Below, piece by piece: positions 1 to 8,166 of a stretch of DNA of 36,466 nt (position 1 is its first letter; each line of letters starts with the position of its first letter). Below the pieces are notes generated by a model. That model was not told the origin of the DNA, ran no database searches, and was given only the letters and a program-made list of their open reading frames with translations. A program made the translations under genes and the position numbers. The DNA lies in the NCBI GenBank assembly GCA_021779135.1, contig JAJYBH010000018.1, positions 1-36,466 on the forward strand. The letters are read 5' to 3'. Source of the DNA: Deltaproteobacteria bacterium (lineage in GTDB: Bacteria > Desulfobacterota > Desulfuromonadia > Geobacterales > Pseudopelobacteraceae).

Positions 1-2
1 AC

Positions 3-68
3 CTGGAGATTCTGAACGAAGTGGAGTCCGGAGAACTGGAAGCACGCCAGAGGGAGTGGAAAAAGTGA
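3..68 (+). CDS. C-terminal end of an unidentified protein (partial)
   Basis: The third forward frame is open from the left edge and ends with TGA at 66-68. It encodes 21 residues ending in a charged tail (ELEARQREWKK). The other two forward frames are less convincing as coding ends: one stops within 15 bases. A strong terminator hairpin begins 20 bases after the stop, as expected for the end of a real gene. Too little is present to name the family. Confidence 0.5.
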   Translation: MEILNEVESGELEARQREWKK

Positions 69-88
69 AGACAGTCATGATGTGGAAG

Positions 89-127
89 AAAACGCCCCGT
101 TTCCTGGTCAGGAAGCGGGGCGTTTTT
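89..127. terminator. Bidirectional intrinsic terminator
   Basis: An 11-bp perfect stem (AAAACGCCCCG with CGGGGCGTTTT) extends inward through further near-complementary bases. It carries an A-run on one side and a T-run on the other. It sits between two convergent gene ends (68 on plus, 150 on minus), so it can terminate both transcripts. Confidence 0.85.
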
Positions 128-149
128 GCTGGTATCCGGAAACGATCGG

Positions 150-665
150 TTATGCTTCGATCAGCCTGGCCGATTTGATGAAGACCGGTTCAAGCGGGAC
201 ATCGCCATGTCCGATCTTGTTGCCGGTCTTGACTTCGCGAATCTGGTCAACGACGTCCATGCCCTCCACGACCTGACCGAAGACACAGTAGCCGAAGTTC
301 TCCGGTTGCTTGTTCTTGTGGTTGAGAAACAGGTTATCCACGGTGTTGATGAAAAACTGGCTGGTGGCCGAGTCAACGACAGCGGTGCGGGCCATGGCCA
401 GGGTGCCGCGAGTATTGGAGAGGCCGTTGGTGGCTTCATTCTTGATGGCAAACTTCGGTTTTTTCTGCTCCAGCGACTCGCTCATGCCGCCACCCTGAAT
501 CATAAAATCCTTGATAACGCGGTGAAAGATCAGGCCGTCGTAAAAGCCATCCTTTACATAGCCAAGAAAATTCCTGACGGTGATGGGCGCCTTTTCCTTG
601 AAGAGTTCAATGGTGATATTTCCCATGGATGTTTCCAGCAAGACCTGCGGATTCTGCTCAGACAT
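150..665 (-). CDS. Cyclophilin-type peptidyl-prolyl cis-trans isomerase
   Basis: This 171-residue protein is a single cyclophilin domain with no signal peptide, so it should act in the cytoplasm, catalysing cis-trans isomerisation of X-Pro bonds during protein folding. The family signature [14 protein letters not shown] lies at about residues 48-61 and includes the catalytic Arg49 and the Phe/Met/Gln residues of the active site. The later segment SQFFIN and the FGYCVFGQV strand are also typical. The start ATG is preceded by GGGAGG with normal spacing. Length and motifs match the small bacterial PpiA/PpiB group. It is a stand-alone gene, divergent from the peroxiredoxin gene and convergent with the partial gene at the left edge. 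Confidence 0.93.
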   Translation of the reverse strand: MSEQNPQVLLETSMGNITIELFKEKAPITVRNFLGYVKDGFYDGLIFHRVIKDFMIQGGGMSESLEQKKPKFAIKNEATNGLSNTRGTLAMARTAVVDSATSQFFINTVDNLFLNHKNKQPENFGYCVFGQVVEGMDVVDQIREVKTGNKIGHGDVPLEPVFIKSARLIEA

Positions 666-814
666 GTGCTACCTCCCGAAATATTTTGAAGCAAATCTAT
701 GTGTGCCTGTTTTCTATCATAAACTTGCATAAATTAGAACTAGTATTGAAGATTGCCAAACCAGGGGTGCTGCGGTATCTTTGAGAAGAGTTGAATGAAT
801 CTGGGGGTGCTTCC

Positions 815-1444
815 ATGAGATACCTGATTGCATGTAGTTCGTTATTGCTCGCCCTTTTCATGTCCGGAGTTGTCGGCGCCACAACGGTTTCCAGCAGCCA
901 CCCGGTCAACCAGGATAAGGTCGGGTATGAGGTGGGGTCGCTTGCCCCGGATTTTAGCCTGGATGCGGTGGTCAACCTGGAGTTCAAAAAGATCAGCCTG
1001 GCTGACTACCGTGGGAAATGGGTGGTACTGTTCTTCTATCCGGGAGATTTTACCTTTGTCTGCCCGACCGAGATCAGAGGCTTCAACAAGTCGCTTGATG
1101 AGTTCAAGAAGGCTAACGCCGAGGTGCTGGCTGTCTCCGTCGACAGCAAATACTCACATCTGGCCTGGCTCAAGAGCGGCGCACTGGAAAAGCTGGAGTA
1201 TCCGCTGCTCTCCGATTTCAGCAAGCAGACGGCTCGCGCCTATGGTGTGCTGGACGAGGAGCAGAGCACTGCCCGGCGGGGGCTGTTCATCATTGACCCC
1301 AACGGTGTGATCCAGTACCGGGTCGTGCATAGCGATAAGGTGGGACGCAGTGTTGACGAGACCCTGCGGGTGCTGAAGGCCCTGCAGACCGAGGAACTGT
1401 GTCCGCTCAACTGGCGGCCGGGCGACAAGACCATCAAGAAGTAG
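815..1444 (+). CDS. Exported typical 2-Cys peroxiredoxin (AhpC/TSA family)
   Basis: This 209-residue thiol peroxidase should reduce H2O2 or organic hydroperoxides. Residues 1-22 form an N-terminal signal peptide (RYLIACSSLLLALFMSGVVGA), so the enzyme is probably periplasmic or membrane-anchored. The peroxidatic cysteine Cys83 lies in FTFVCPTE and the resolving cysteine Cys196 in ELCPLNWRPG, the arrangement of typical 2-Cys (Prx1/AhpC) enzymes. I chose ATG at 815 because GGGGGTG lies 6 bases upstream and the signal peptide begins there; an in-frame TTG at 791 lacks such a site. Most enzymes of this class are cytoplasmic, so the export signal is unusual. No dedicated reductase such as AhpF is adjacent. 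Confidence 0.9.
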   Translation: MRYLIACSSLLLALFMSGVVGATTVSSSHPVNQDKVGYEVGSLAPDFSLDAVVNLEFKKISLADYRGKWVVLFFYPGDFTFVCPTEIRGFNKSLDEFKKANAEVLAVSVDSKYSHLAWLKSGALEKLEYPLLSDFSKQTARAYGVLDEEQSTARRGLFIIDPNGVIQYRVVHSDKVGRSVDETLRVLKALQTEELCPLNWRPGDKTIKK

Positions 1445-1542
1445 GTGTGATCACAGCACATATCGACCAAGACCGCTTCCACAGTCCCGCACGTTCCCCT
1501 GGACGGCACACGTCAGCCGGAGAATGAAAGATTGGAGCTCAT

Positions 1543-2223
1543 ATGGCTATTACACTCGCGTTCGATGTCTATGGAACTCTCATCGATACCCATGGCGTCA
1601 TCATTGCCCTGGAAAAGCTCATTGGCGATAAAGCCCCTGAATTTTCCCGCACTTGGCGTGAGAAACAGCTGGAATACTCCTTCCGCCGCGGGCTGATGCA
1701 GAATTACGAGAACTTTGCCGTCTGTACCAGTAACGCTCTTGATTACACGAGTTCATACTATAAGGTTCCGCTCAGCCAGAAAGACAAGGCTGATCTCTTG
1801 GGCGAATATAAGGTGTTGCCGGCATTCGATGACGTAGTGGAAGGGTTGGCGCGGGCAAGGAAGGCTGGATTCAGGATGTTTGCGTTCTCGAACGGCAGCG
1901 CTGAAGCGGTCGAAATGTTGCTGAAGCATGCCGGCATCAGGGACTATTTCATCGGGGTGGTGAGTGTTGACGAAATGAAGTCGTTCAAGCCAAACCCGGG
2001 TGTGTATTGTCATTTTTTGAGAAGGGCAGGCGCGTTGGGCGCAGATGCCTGGCTTGTTTCGAGCAATCCCTTTGATGTGATCGGGGCGGTTTCGTCCGGG
2101 ATGCGGGCCGCCTGGGTCAAGCGTTCGCCGGACGCCGTATTTGATCCGTGGGGAATAGAGCCGACAGTGACGCTCCGAAGCCTTTTGACCCTGGCGGAGC
2201 AGATTGAGGATGAATGCAGCTGA
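1543..2223 (+). CDS. Haloacid dehalogenase, type II-like hydrolase
   Basis: This 226-residue protein belongs to the HAD superfamily, in the L-2-haloacid dehalogenase (type II) branch. Motif I is FDVYGTLID with the nucleophile Asp8. Motif II is FSNGS at about residues 112-116. Motif III is the lysine of KSFKPNP. The final segment SSNPFDVIGA resembles the SSNxWDxxGA motif of type II dehalogenases, with Phe replacing the usual Trp. The alpha-helical cap lies at about residues 15-90. The enzyme would hydrolyse a carbon-halogen bond of a short 2-haloacid through an ester intermediate. Many family members act on other substrates or are uncharacterised, so the substrate is uncertain. The start has GGAG 8 bases upstream, about 100 bases after the peroxiredoxin stop. 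Confidence 0.85.
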   Translation: MAITLAFDVYGTLIDTHGVIIALEKLIGDKAPEFSRTWREKQLEYSFRRGLMQNYENFAVCTSNALDYTSSYYKVPLSQKDKADLLGEYKVLPAFDDVVEGLARARKAGFRMFAFSNGSAEAVEMLLKHAGIRDYFIGVVSVDEMKSFKPNPGVYCHFLRRAGALGADAWLVSSNPFDVIGAVSSGMRAAWVKRSPDAVFDPWGIEPTVTLRSLLTLAEQIEDECS

Positions 2224-2295
2224 CCGCTGCATCCACATGGCAGGAAACCAGTTCGACCGGCAGGGCGGAGCCGTCGGCCGTAATGGAATACCGGT

Positions 2296-2724
2296 TTATC
2301 GATCCGCCTTTCTGAGCAGTTCATTCTCCGCGCTGAGGTGGCTGATTTCAACCTTGAGGCGGGCATTTTCCTCTTCCAGTTGTTCAAGCGTCCTCCCCTG
2401 TGGAGTCACTTCGGCATCACCCTTCCTCTTGATAACTGAGCACAGGCCGTTGACGTTCTTCACCGGTTTTTCCAGCAGTAAACTTGCAGCCACGTCCTCA
2501 GATATGCCGATTTGTCTGCATTTCCCGGACGCATACTCCCTCAGGGCCTTCTGGGTTGCAAAACATGCGCTTGGATTGAACAGGTAGTTGAGTCCGCTGC
2601 AATCAGCGGCTTCCCGCTCCTTCAGGAGCTTCTCCTCCGTGATGCATCTCTCATACCCCGTGCCGGCCAGGGCAAGTGCTGATATCGACAGCAGCAGTGC
2701 GGATATGGTCAGTATGTATCTCAT
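2296..2724 (-). CDS. Small exported protein with C-terminal coiled coil
   Basis: This is an unrecognised protein of 142 residues. The start at 2724 gives a clear signal peptide (MRYILTISALLLSISALALAG) and is preceded by AGAGGG, so it is preferred over a start further upstream at 2844. The mature part carries several cysteines (in YERCITEE, AADCSGL, PSACFAT, GKCRQIG and GLCSVIK), which could form disulfides in the periplasm. The last 35 residues (LEQLEEENARLKVEISHLSAEN and on) form a leucine-zipper-like coiled coil. It is divergent from tex. I cannot assign a function. Confidence 0.7.
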   Translation of the reverse strand: MRYILTISALLLSISALALAGTGYERCITEEKLLKEREAADCSGLNYLFNPSACFATQKALREYASGKCRQIGISEDVAASLLLEKPVKNVNGLCSVIKRKGDAEVTPQGRTLEQLEEENARLKVEISHLSAENELLRKADR

Positions 2725-2925
2725 GTAGCCCTCTTGCGTGCCGCTATCCGTATGGTTCTCATGGTTATCAAGGAATGGGACTATAACTGCCTGGCGCTTA
2801 AAAGTAAACAGTGGCCTGGCAATTCCATGATCAATTTCGGGCACCTGTATACACGCTGCTGCAGCCTATCTATTTCGCGCCTGCTGTAGTAGTATGTCTG
2901 CTCCCATCCCCACACCGGAGTTGTC

Positions 2926-5094
2926 ATGAAACCGACTGACGAACAAACAGGCAGGTTGCTTCCCTATATCATCGAGGCGACCGGCCTCAAGCAGTTTCAG
3001 GTAGAGCAGACCGTGGCGCTGCTGCAGGAAGGTGCCACGGTGCCCTTCATCGCCCGCTACCGCAAGGAACAGACCGGTGAGCTGGACGAGGTGCAGATTC
3101 GCACGGTTGAGGAGCAGTTCACCTACTTCTGCGAGCTGGAGGAACGCAGGACCACGGTGCTCAAATCCATCGAGGAGCAGGGCAGGCTGACCGATGAGCT
3201 GCGGCTGCGCATCGAAGCCACGCGACAGAAAACCGAGTTGGAAGACCTGTACCTGCCCTACAAGCCCAAACGCCGCACCAAGGCGACCATTGCCCGCGAA
3301 CGGGGGCTGGAACCGCTGGCCGATATCATGGCGGCCCAGGAGTTGACTTCAGGAACTGCCGAGGCTGCGGCCCTGCCGTTCATCGATCCCGACAAGGGGG
3401 TCTCCGATGCGGCCTCCGCCCTGGAGGGGGGCGGGCATATCCTGGCCGAGCGGCTTGCCGACAACGCCGATGCCCGGGCCATGGTGCGGCGGCTGACGAA
3501 AGAACACGGGGTGCTGGTCTCGCGGGTAGCGGCTGACCATAAAGGGCAGGTCAGCAAGTTCGAGATGTACTATGACTATCAGGAGCCGCTCAAGGCGGTC
3601 CCTTCGCACCGCATGCTGGCCATGCGACGCGGGGAGAAGGAGGAACTGCTCTACCTCGCGATCGCCGCGCCGGTCGATCAGATCCTGGCGGGGTTGAAAT
3701 CGCGCCTGATCCAGGGGGCAAGCATCTTCGCTCCGCTGCTGGAGCGGGTGGCAGAAGATGCCTATAAACGGCTGATCGCCCCATCCATCGAGGTGGAGCT
3801 GCGCCTGGAGAGCAAGGAGCGCGCCGACGAGGCGGCCATTCTCGTATTTGCCCGCAACCTGCGGGAGTTGCTGCTGGCCCCTCCCGTCGGCGGGAAGCGG
3901 GTACTGGGCATCGACCCGGGTTTTCGCACCGGTTCCAAGCTGGCGGCAGTGGATGAGACCGGCCGTTTTCTGGAGCATGTCACCATCTACCCCCACATCG
4001 GCGAGGGGCGCGTCCCCCAGGCCAGGCAGGATCTGCTGCGGATGGTCGAAAACCATGCGGTCGAGATGGTCGCCGTCGGTAACGGAACCGCCGGCCGCGA
4101 GATGGAGATCTTTGTCAAGGAGACCCTGGCCAAAGCCGGACGGCAGTTGCCGGTGGTGTCGATCAGCGAGGCAGGAGCCAGCATCTACTCGGCCTCGGAC
4201 ATGGCCCGCGAGGAGTTTCCCGAGCTGGACCTGACGGTGCGCGGAGCGATCTCCATCGCCCGCAGGCTGCAGGACCCGCTGGGTGAGCTGGTCAAGGTCG
4301 ATCCCAAGAGCATCGGCGTCGGGCAGTATCAGCACGATGTCAACCAGACCCTGCTGAAGCGGTCGCTGGATGGCGTGGTGGAGTCGTGCGTCAACTACGT
4401 GGGCGTCGATCTGAATACCGCCTCCTGGGCGCTGCTGGCCTACGTTTCCGGCGTGGGACCGGCCCTGGCCAGGGCCATTACCCGCTACCGCGACGAGAAC
4501 GGGTCCTTTGCCTCCCGCAAGGGGCTGCTCAAGGTGCCGCGTTTCGGGGCCAAGGCCTTCGAGCAGGCGGCCGGTTTCCTGCGTATCCGCGATGGTAAAA
4601 ATCCGCTGGATAATTCGGCAGTACATCCGGAACGCTACAAACTGGTTGAGACCATGGCTGCCGACCTGGGCGCTTCCCTGGCGGGGTTGGTCGCTGATGC
4701 GGAATTGGTGGAGAGGATCGACCTGAAGCGCTATGTGACCGGGGACGTCGGCCTGCCGACACTGGGAGATATCATCGCTGAGCTGAAGAAACCGGGGCGC
4801 GACCCGCGCAGCCAGTTCCAGACGGCCGCATTCCGGGATGACATCCGCGAGATTAGCGACCTGCACGTCGATATGATCCTGCAGGGCGTGGTGACCAACG
4901 TGACCGCTTTTGGCGCCTTTGTCGATATCGGGGTCCACCAGGATGGTCTGGTGCACATCAGTCACCTGGCCAACCGCTATGTCAAGGATCCTAACGACGC
5001 CGTCAAGGCCGGGCAGGTGGTCAAGGTCAAGGTCCTGTCCGCAGATCCCCAGCGCAAACGGATATCGTTGTCGATCAAAGAGGCCGGAGTCTGA
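2926..5094 (+). CDS. tex: Tex family RNA-binding protein with S1 domain
   Basis: This 722-residue cytoplasmic protein matches Tex, a conserved nucleic-acid-binding protein linked to transcription in several bacteria. The N-terminal helical region includes GATVPFIARYRKE and LEDLYLPYKPKRRTKA. The central YqgF/RNase H-like domain begins at VLGIDPGFRTG (about residue 326). A helix-hairpin-helix region follows (VSGVGPALARAI, then the FASRKGLLKVPRFG segment). The C-terminal S1 domain starts near residue 650 (LQGVVTNVTAFGAFVDIG ... DGLVHISHLA). All domains are complete. The ATG has GGAG upstream. The gene appears to be single. Confidence 0.96.
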   Translation: MKPTDEQTGRLLPYIIEATGLKQFQVEQTVALLQEGATVPFIARYRKEQTGELDEVQIRTVEEQFTYFCELEERRTTVLKSIEEQGRLTDELRLRIEATRQKTELEDLYLPYKPKRRTKATIARERGLEPLADIMAAQELTSGTAEAAALPFIDPDKGVSDAASALEGGGHILAERLADNADARAMVRRLTKEHGVLVSRVAADHKGQVSKFEMYYDYQEPLKAVPSHRMLAMRRGEKEELLYLAIAAPVDQILAGLKSRLIQGASIFAPLLERVAEDAYKRLIAPSIEVELRLESKERADEAAILVFARNLRELLLAPPVGGKRVLGIDPGFRTGSKLAAVDETGRFLEHVTIYPHIGEGRVPQARQDLLRMVENHAVEMVAVGNGTAGREMEIFVKETLAKAGRQLPVVSISEAGASIYSASDMAREEFPELDLTVRGAISIARRLQDPLGELVKVDPKSIGVGQYQHDVNQTLLKRSLDGVVESCVNYVGVDLNTASWALLAYVSGVGPALARAITRYRDENGSFASRKGLLKVPRFGAKAFEQAAGFLRIRDGKNPLDNSAVHPERYKLVETMAADLGASLAGLVADAELVERIDLKRYVTGDVGLPTLGDIIAELKKPGRDPRSQFQTAAFRDDIREISDLHVDMILQGVVTNVTAFGAFVDIGVHQDGLVHISHLANRYVKDPNDAVKAGQVVKVKVLSADPQRKRISLSIKEAGV

Positions 5095-5175
5095 TACATC
5101 CCTCTCCCTGAGGAGCAAGGAACGGGTGTGAGCAGTGTTACTCAGAAATTAATGTAAAGTCAGGGGTGTCGAATA

Positions 5176-5673
5176 ATGGAAGATAAACAAGGTAACAACA
5201 AGGTCTGGCGGTTGGCGGCGGATTCAACCGCCGGCAGGTTGTCATCCCGCAAGGTGAGCAGCGATCTACCGAATATTGCTGAGGATGCCTCGCCGCAGGT
5301 TGCGCGGGATAATATTGTCAAGGATATGATGAGAATATTTGATGGACTGCTGGGATGTTCGACGAAACGGAGCGGGGTGAGTCTGGCCTTTCTGCATGCC
5401 CACAAGTCCAAGCCTGTCAGCGGCACACAGAAAAAGCTGGAGCAGGAAATCTACCGTATAATCAAAGGGTTGGTTGAACAGAATTCTCCCAACACCGGAT
5501 TCGCCCTGGGTGTTCTGTACAATAACGCTACGTACTACTACAACAAGGCCAATGTGCCGCTCTCATTCGGAATCTTTCTGACATCACTGGTCGAGTTTCT
5601 GGAAGGGCATGATTGCCTGAGCATCTGTTCCGATGAGATGCTAAAGCTGAAGACACTGCTCTCCCGGGGGTAG
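5176..5673 (+). CDS. Hypothetical protein, 165 residues
   Basis: I do not recognise this protein. It has no signal peptide or membrane segment. The first 45 residues are polar and probably disordered. From about residue 45 it looks helical (NIVKDMMRIFDGLLG ... KKLEQEIYRIIKGLVEQ), followed by an aromatic stretch NNATYYYNKANVPLSFGIF. The ATG is preceded by GGGGTG with slightly long spacing. It lies between tex and the convergent methyltransferase-like gene. Codon use and a clean ribosome binding site support it as a real gene. Confidence 0.65.
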   Translation: MEDKQGNNKVWRLAADSTAGRLSSRKVSSDLPNIAEDASPQVARDNIVKDMMRIFDGLLGCSTKRSGVSLAFLHAHKSKPVSGTQKKLEQEIYRIIKGLVEQNSPNTGFALGVLYNNATYYYNKANVPLSFGIFLTSLVEFLEGHDCLSICSDEMLKLKTLLSRG

Positions 5674-5714
5674 AGGGGGAAATATCCGCGCCGTCAATAC
5701 CGGTCGCCTGTTTC

Positions 5715-6422
5715 TCAGGAGGCGTGTTTTCCGGTCTTTTTCGATGGTTTCAGCTGGCCCACGAAGACCACATGCCGGAGACCGCCCCGGCCGGGACGAT
5801 CAGTGGTTACCGTGAAGCCGGCACCTCGCAGGCGTTTATCGAAGGCCTCGTCATACATTTCCCCCCATATTGCCACGACACCGCAGGGTTTGAGCGCGGC
5901 CCGCATATTCTCGATAGCCCGGCTGCCATAGAACGGGTCGTCGCTGTGGTGTGTCTTTGCGTGGGGTCCGCGGTACAGGTCGAGAATGATGGCATCGAAG
6001 CGCGCCCCACCGCCATTTACGGCACTGCGGCGAATCCGGTGGGCCACGTCTCCGATCTCGACAACCACCCGCGGATCGTTGACGGCGTTTTCCGTGAGCG
6101 CGGCCAGGGGCCCCCGGCACCACTCCACGACGGTCGGGTTCAGTTCGCTTACGACGACCTCGGCCGTGGGGGGCAGGGTGTCCAGCATCGCTCTGAGCGT
6201 AAATCCCATGCCCAGACCACCCACCAGTACCCGCGCATGCTCACTCTCCACCAGGTGGCTGCAGCCGAGCTGGCCGAGTACCACTTCGGATCGGTTTGCC
6301 AGGCTGTTCATAAGTACCTGGGGGCCGAGCATGATCATGAAGTCCCGCTCGCCACGCTGACGCAGTTCGAGTGTCCCATCGTCGGTGGCAATGCTTTCAA
6401 TGATGCTCCAGGGTTGTGCCAT
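5715..6422 (-). CDS. Spermidine synthase-like / SAM-binding protein
   Basis: This 235-residue protein has the Rossmann fold of the spermidine synthase-like family. The glycine-rich loop VLVGGLGMGFTLRAML lies at about residues 65-80, the acidic end of strand 2 is VSELNP, and FDAIILDLYRGP corresponds to the catalytic-site region in which a polyamine synthase has its DAxxxD residues. The N-terminal beta domain of true spermidine synthases is short here. It may be an aminopropyltransferase homologue or a small-molecule methyltransferase; many bacterial members are uncharacterised. AAGG lies 8 bases before the ATG. It is downstream of the GreA-like gene on the same strand. Confidence 0.75.
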   Translation of the reverse strand: MAQPWSIIESIATDDGTLELRQRGERDFMIMLGPQVLMNSLANRSEVVLGQLGCSHLVESEHARVLVGGLGMGFTLRAMLDTLPPTAEVVVSELNPTVVEWCRGPLAALTENAVNDPRVVVEIGDVAHRIRRSAVNGGGARFDAIILDLYRGPHAKTHHSDDPFYGSRAIENMRAALKPCGVVAIWGEMYDEAFDKRLRGAGFTVTTDRPGRGGLRHVVFVGQLKPSKKTGKHAS

Positions 6423-6546
6423 GGTTATCTGCCTTTCACTACTTTTTCTGGTGCGGATAGTCCCTCAATCCTGCTTTACAATTCTTTCACCTGGATCCAT
6501 CCGGTTCAGCCATTAACAGGCGGTTCCTGAGGAGCGGTCCATGGCG

Positions 6547-7035
6547 TCAGCATACCTCGACGATTTCGAACTCTGTACCTTCGCGGCCGATCCCGATCCT
6601 GACCGAATCCCCGGCACGCTTGCCGATCAGGTCCCGGCCCAGTGGCGAAGCCGGGGTGATGACCACGATCTCGGTGCCGTTCAGCTTGTCGCTGATCTTC
6701 ATGCCACCCTCCAGCGGTCCGATGAAGACCGTCCTGATTGTTCCCTCCGGGCTGGCCAGGGTGGCCAGTGCAGTCAGGCCGATGGCATCGGTGTCGTCGA
6801 AGTTCACCAGCACCAGTTGCTTATAGGTCTCCAGTGCCCGCCTGATTTCCTGGGCCCGGTTGGCCTGTCCCTGGGCAACATAGGACGCTTCAAGGGCAAG
6901 GGTTTCGTATTTGTTGTCGGGTATGTTTTCCTCGTGGGTAGAGGCCTCATGGGCAGCTTTGGCTGCATTGAACTGGACGGCCAGGTCGTGGGTGAGCTGT
7001 TCGATTATGAGTTGGAGAAGATCTGCTTTATTCAT
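6547..7035 (-). CDS. GreA/GreB-family transcription factor
   Basis: This 162-residue protein has a helical N-terminal half (about residues 1-77) and a C-terminal GreA/GreB domain with the characteristic segment VVITPASPLGRDLIGKRAGD at about residues 124-143. Gre factors bind the secondary channel of RNA polymerase through the C-terminal domain and stimulate transcript cleavage through an acidic tip in the coiled coil. Here the N-terminal tip reads HEENIPDNKYET rather than the usual GDLxENAEYxAA, so cleavage activity is uncertain. It may be one of the divergent Gre-like proteins that only bind polymerase. Confidence 0.8.
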   Translation of the reverse strand: MNKADLLQLIIEQLTHDLAVQFNAAKAAHEASTHEENIPDNKYETLALEASYVAQGQANRAQEIRRALETYKQLVLVNFDDTDAIGLTALATLASPEGTIRTVFIGPLEGGMKISDKLNGTEIVVITPASPLGRDLIGKRAGDSVRIGIGREGTEFEIVEVC

Positions 7036-7196
7036 GATTCATACGCACAGTGTGTTCCCTTGAATATTTTAGTGATCGAGTGAATTGCGTCGGAATACCG
7101 CGGAAAATTGACTTGGGTCATAATTCCGGGCCGCGCAATCGAGTAAGTTGCGAACTATAACATAAAAACAGAAATTGTACGACAGGAGGAATAGAT

Positions 7197-7487
7197 ATGT
7201 GTGAGTGCGGATCGTCAACGACAGCGGGGGTAGGGCCGTTTGCTTCCGGCAGGGCACTGGTGGAGTTTGTCATGAATGCCCACGGCGGGTCGGTTGCGGT
7301 GTCTCCCTTGCCGAATGGCGGGCTGGAGAGCACGTGTCAGGGGTGCGGAACGCCGTTTGTTCTCGAAACCTTTGTACAGAGTTGTCCGGCCTGCGGTGGC
7401 GTGCATGCCGTCTCGCCGCCGCGCGCCACCGACCCGGCAGCGATTCAATTCGCCGGGGCCGATTTCATTCTTCCTAAGGTAAACTGA
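7197..7487 (+). CDS. Small cysteine-rich protein with zinc-ribbon-like motifs
   Basis: This 96-residue protein begins MCECGSS and has two CxxC pairs, CQGC at about residue 47 and CPAC at about residue 64, spaced like a zinc ribbon or rubredoxin-like knuckle. The C-terminus is neutral. An excellent AGGAGG lies 9 bases upstream of the ATG. Its stop overlaps the end of the convergent GIY-YIG gene by 14 bases. Metal binding is inferred from the cysteine spacing only; no specific family was recognised. Confidence 0.75.
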   Translation: MCECGSSTTAGVGPFASGRALVEFVMNAHGGSVAVSPLPNGGLESTCQGCGTPFVLETFVQSCPACGGVHAVSPPRATDPAAIQFAGADFILPKVN

Positions 7488-7749
7488 AATCGCTTACCCT
7501 GATTTCTCCAGAAGAGATCAGGGTGATTTTTTCAGCGCGGGTCAGGGCCTTGATCTCCAGCTCCCTCCGGCCGGCACTGCTGCGCGTATGGCCGTTCTCC
7601 TGATAGACCACCTGTAGCGGCTGGCGGCCACGGAAGTACTTGGCTCCCCGCCCTGCGGCGTGCTGATCGAAACGACGAGGCAGGTCGGTTGTGATGCCGG
7701 TATAGAGCGTGTCGTCCGTGCAGAGGATGATATAGACCTGCCAGTTCAA
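7474..7749 (-). CDS. GIY-YIG domain protein (UPF0213/YhbQ-like)
   Basis: This 91-residue protein is a stand-alone GIY-YIG nuclease domain. The motifs are VYIILC (GIY position), LYTGIT (YIG position), the arginine in DLPRRFDQHAAGRGAKY, and the glutamate in RRELEIKALTR. Such small proteins resemble YhbQ/UPF0213. The frame is open further upstream, but only sequence unlike the family lies there. The best start is TTG at 7749, which overlaps the TGA stop of the upstream DUF309 gene (TTGA), suggesting translational coupling. The biological substrate is unknown. Confidence 0.82.
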   Translation of the reverse strand: MNWQVYIILCTDDTLYTGITTDLPRRFDQHAAGRGAKYFRGRQPLQVVYQENGHTRSSAGRRELEIKALTRAEKITLISSGEIRVSDFSLP

Positions 7750-8144
7750 GGTTGTTCTGCCGATACGGTCCTGATCCGGGGGATGAGTCCGGGATCCAGC
7801 GTATCCATACGCTCTTTGCCAAGCTCCTCCAGGGCAACCCGCATCCTGGCCGCATCGGCAATCAGCGCGGCAACATCCACCCACTGACAGTGCCCGGCTA
7901 CATGGCGTAAATAACCGGCACCCCCCTTGAGCAGGCTGATGGCCCCGCCGAAGTTCCCGTTGCGCCAGTGGTGCAGCGCCACCGCAATCTGGATCAGCCC
8001 CTGATAAAAATCACGCACTTCACCCTGTTCTCCAATCCAGAGATCTTCAACCGTTTCATGGCATTCGAACCACTCGCTGTTGTTGAACTCACGTATGGCC
8101 TGGAGTAGTTGTCCCGGCGGGGATTCGTTGCACAGTCTGTTCAT
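7746..8144 (-). CDS. DUF309 domain protein
   Basis: This 132-residue protein shows the DUF309 signature: FNNSEWFECHETVEDLW followed by DFYQGLIQIAVALHHWRNGN and a glycine-rich GGAGYL turn. The conserved His and Glu residues could bind a metal, but no activity is established for the family. Its stop codon overlaps the TTG start of the GIY-YIG gene. It begins 23 bases downstream of the end of pdhC on the same strand, so it may be cotranscribed with the dehydrogenase operon. Confidence 0.88.
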   Translation of the reverse strand: MNRLCNESPPGQLLQAIREFNNSEWFECHETVEDLWIGEQGEVRDFYQGLIQIAVALHHWRNGNFGGAISLLKGGAGYLRHVAGHCQWVDVAALIADAARMRVALEELGKERMDTLDPGLIPRIRTVSAEQP

Positions 8145-8166
8145 GAAATATCCACTCCCTGGCTAT

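Noticed and set aside
3349-5118. 589-codon open frame antisense to tex
   Set aside because: Shadow frame of a high-GC gene; no family character, no ribosome binding site, and tex on the other strand is fully conserved.
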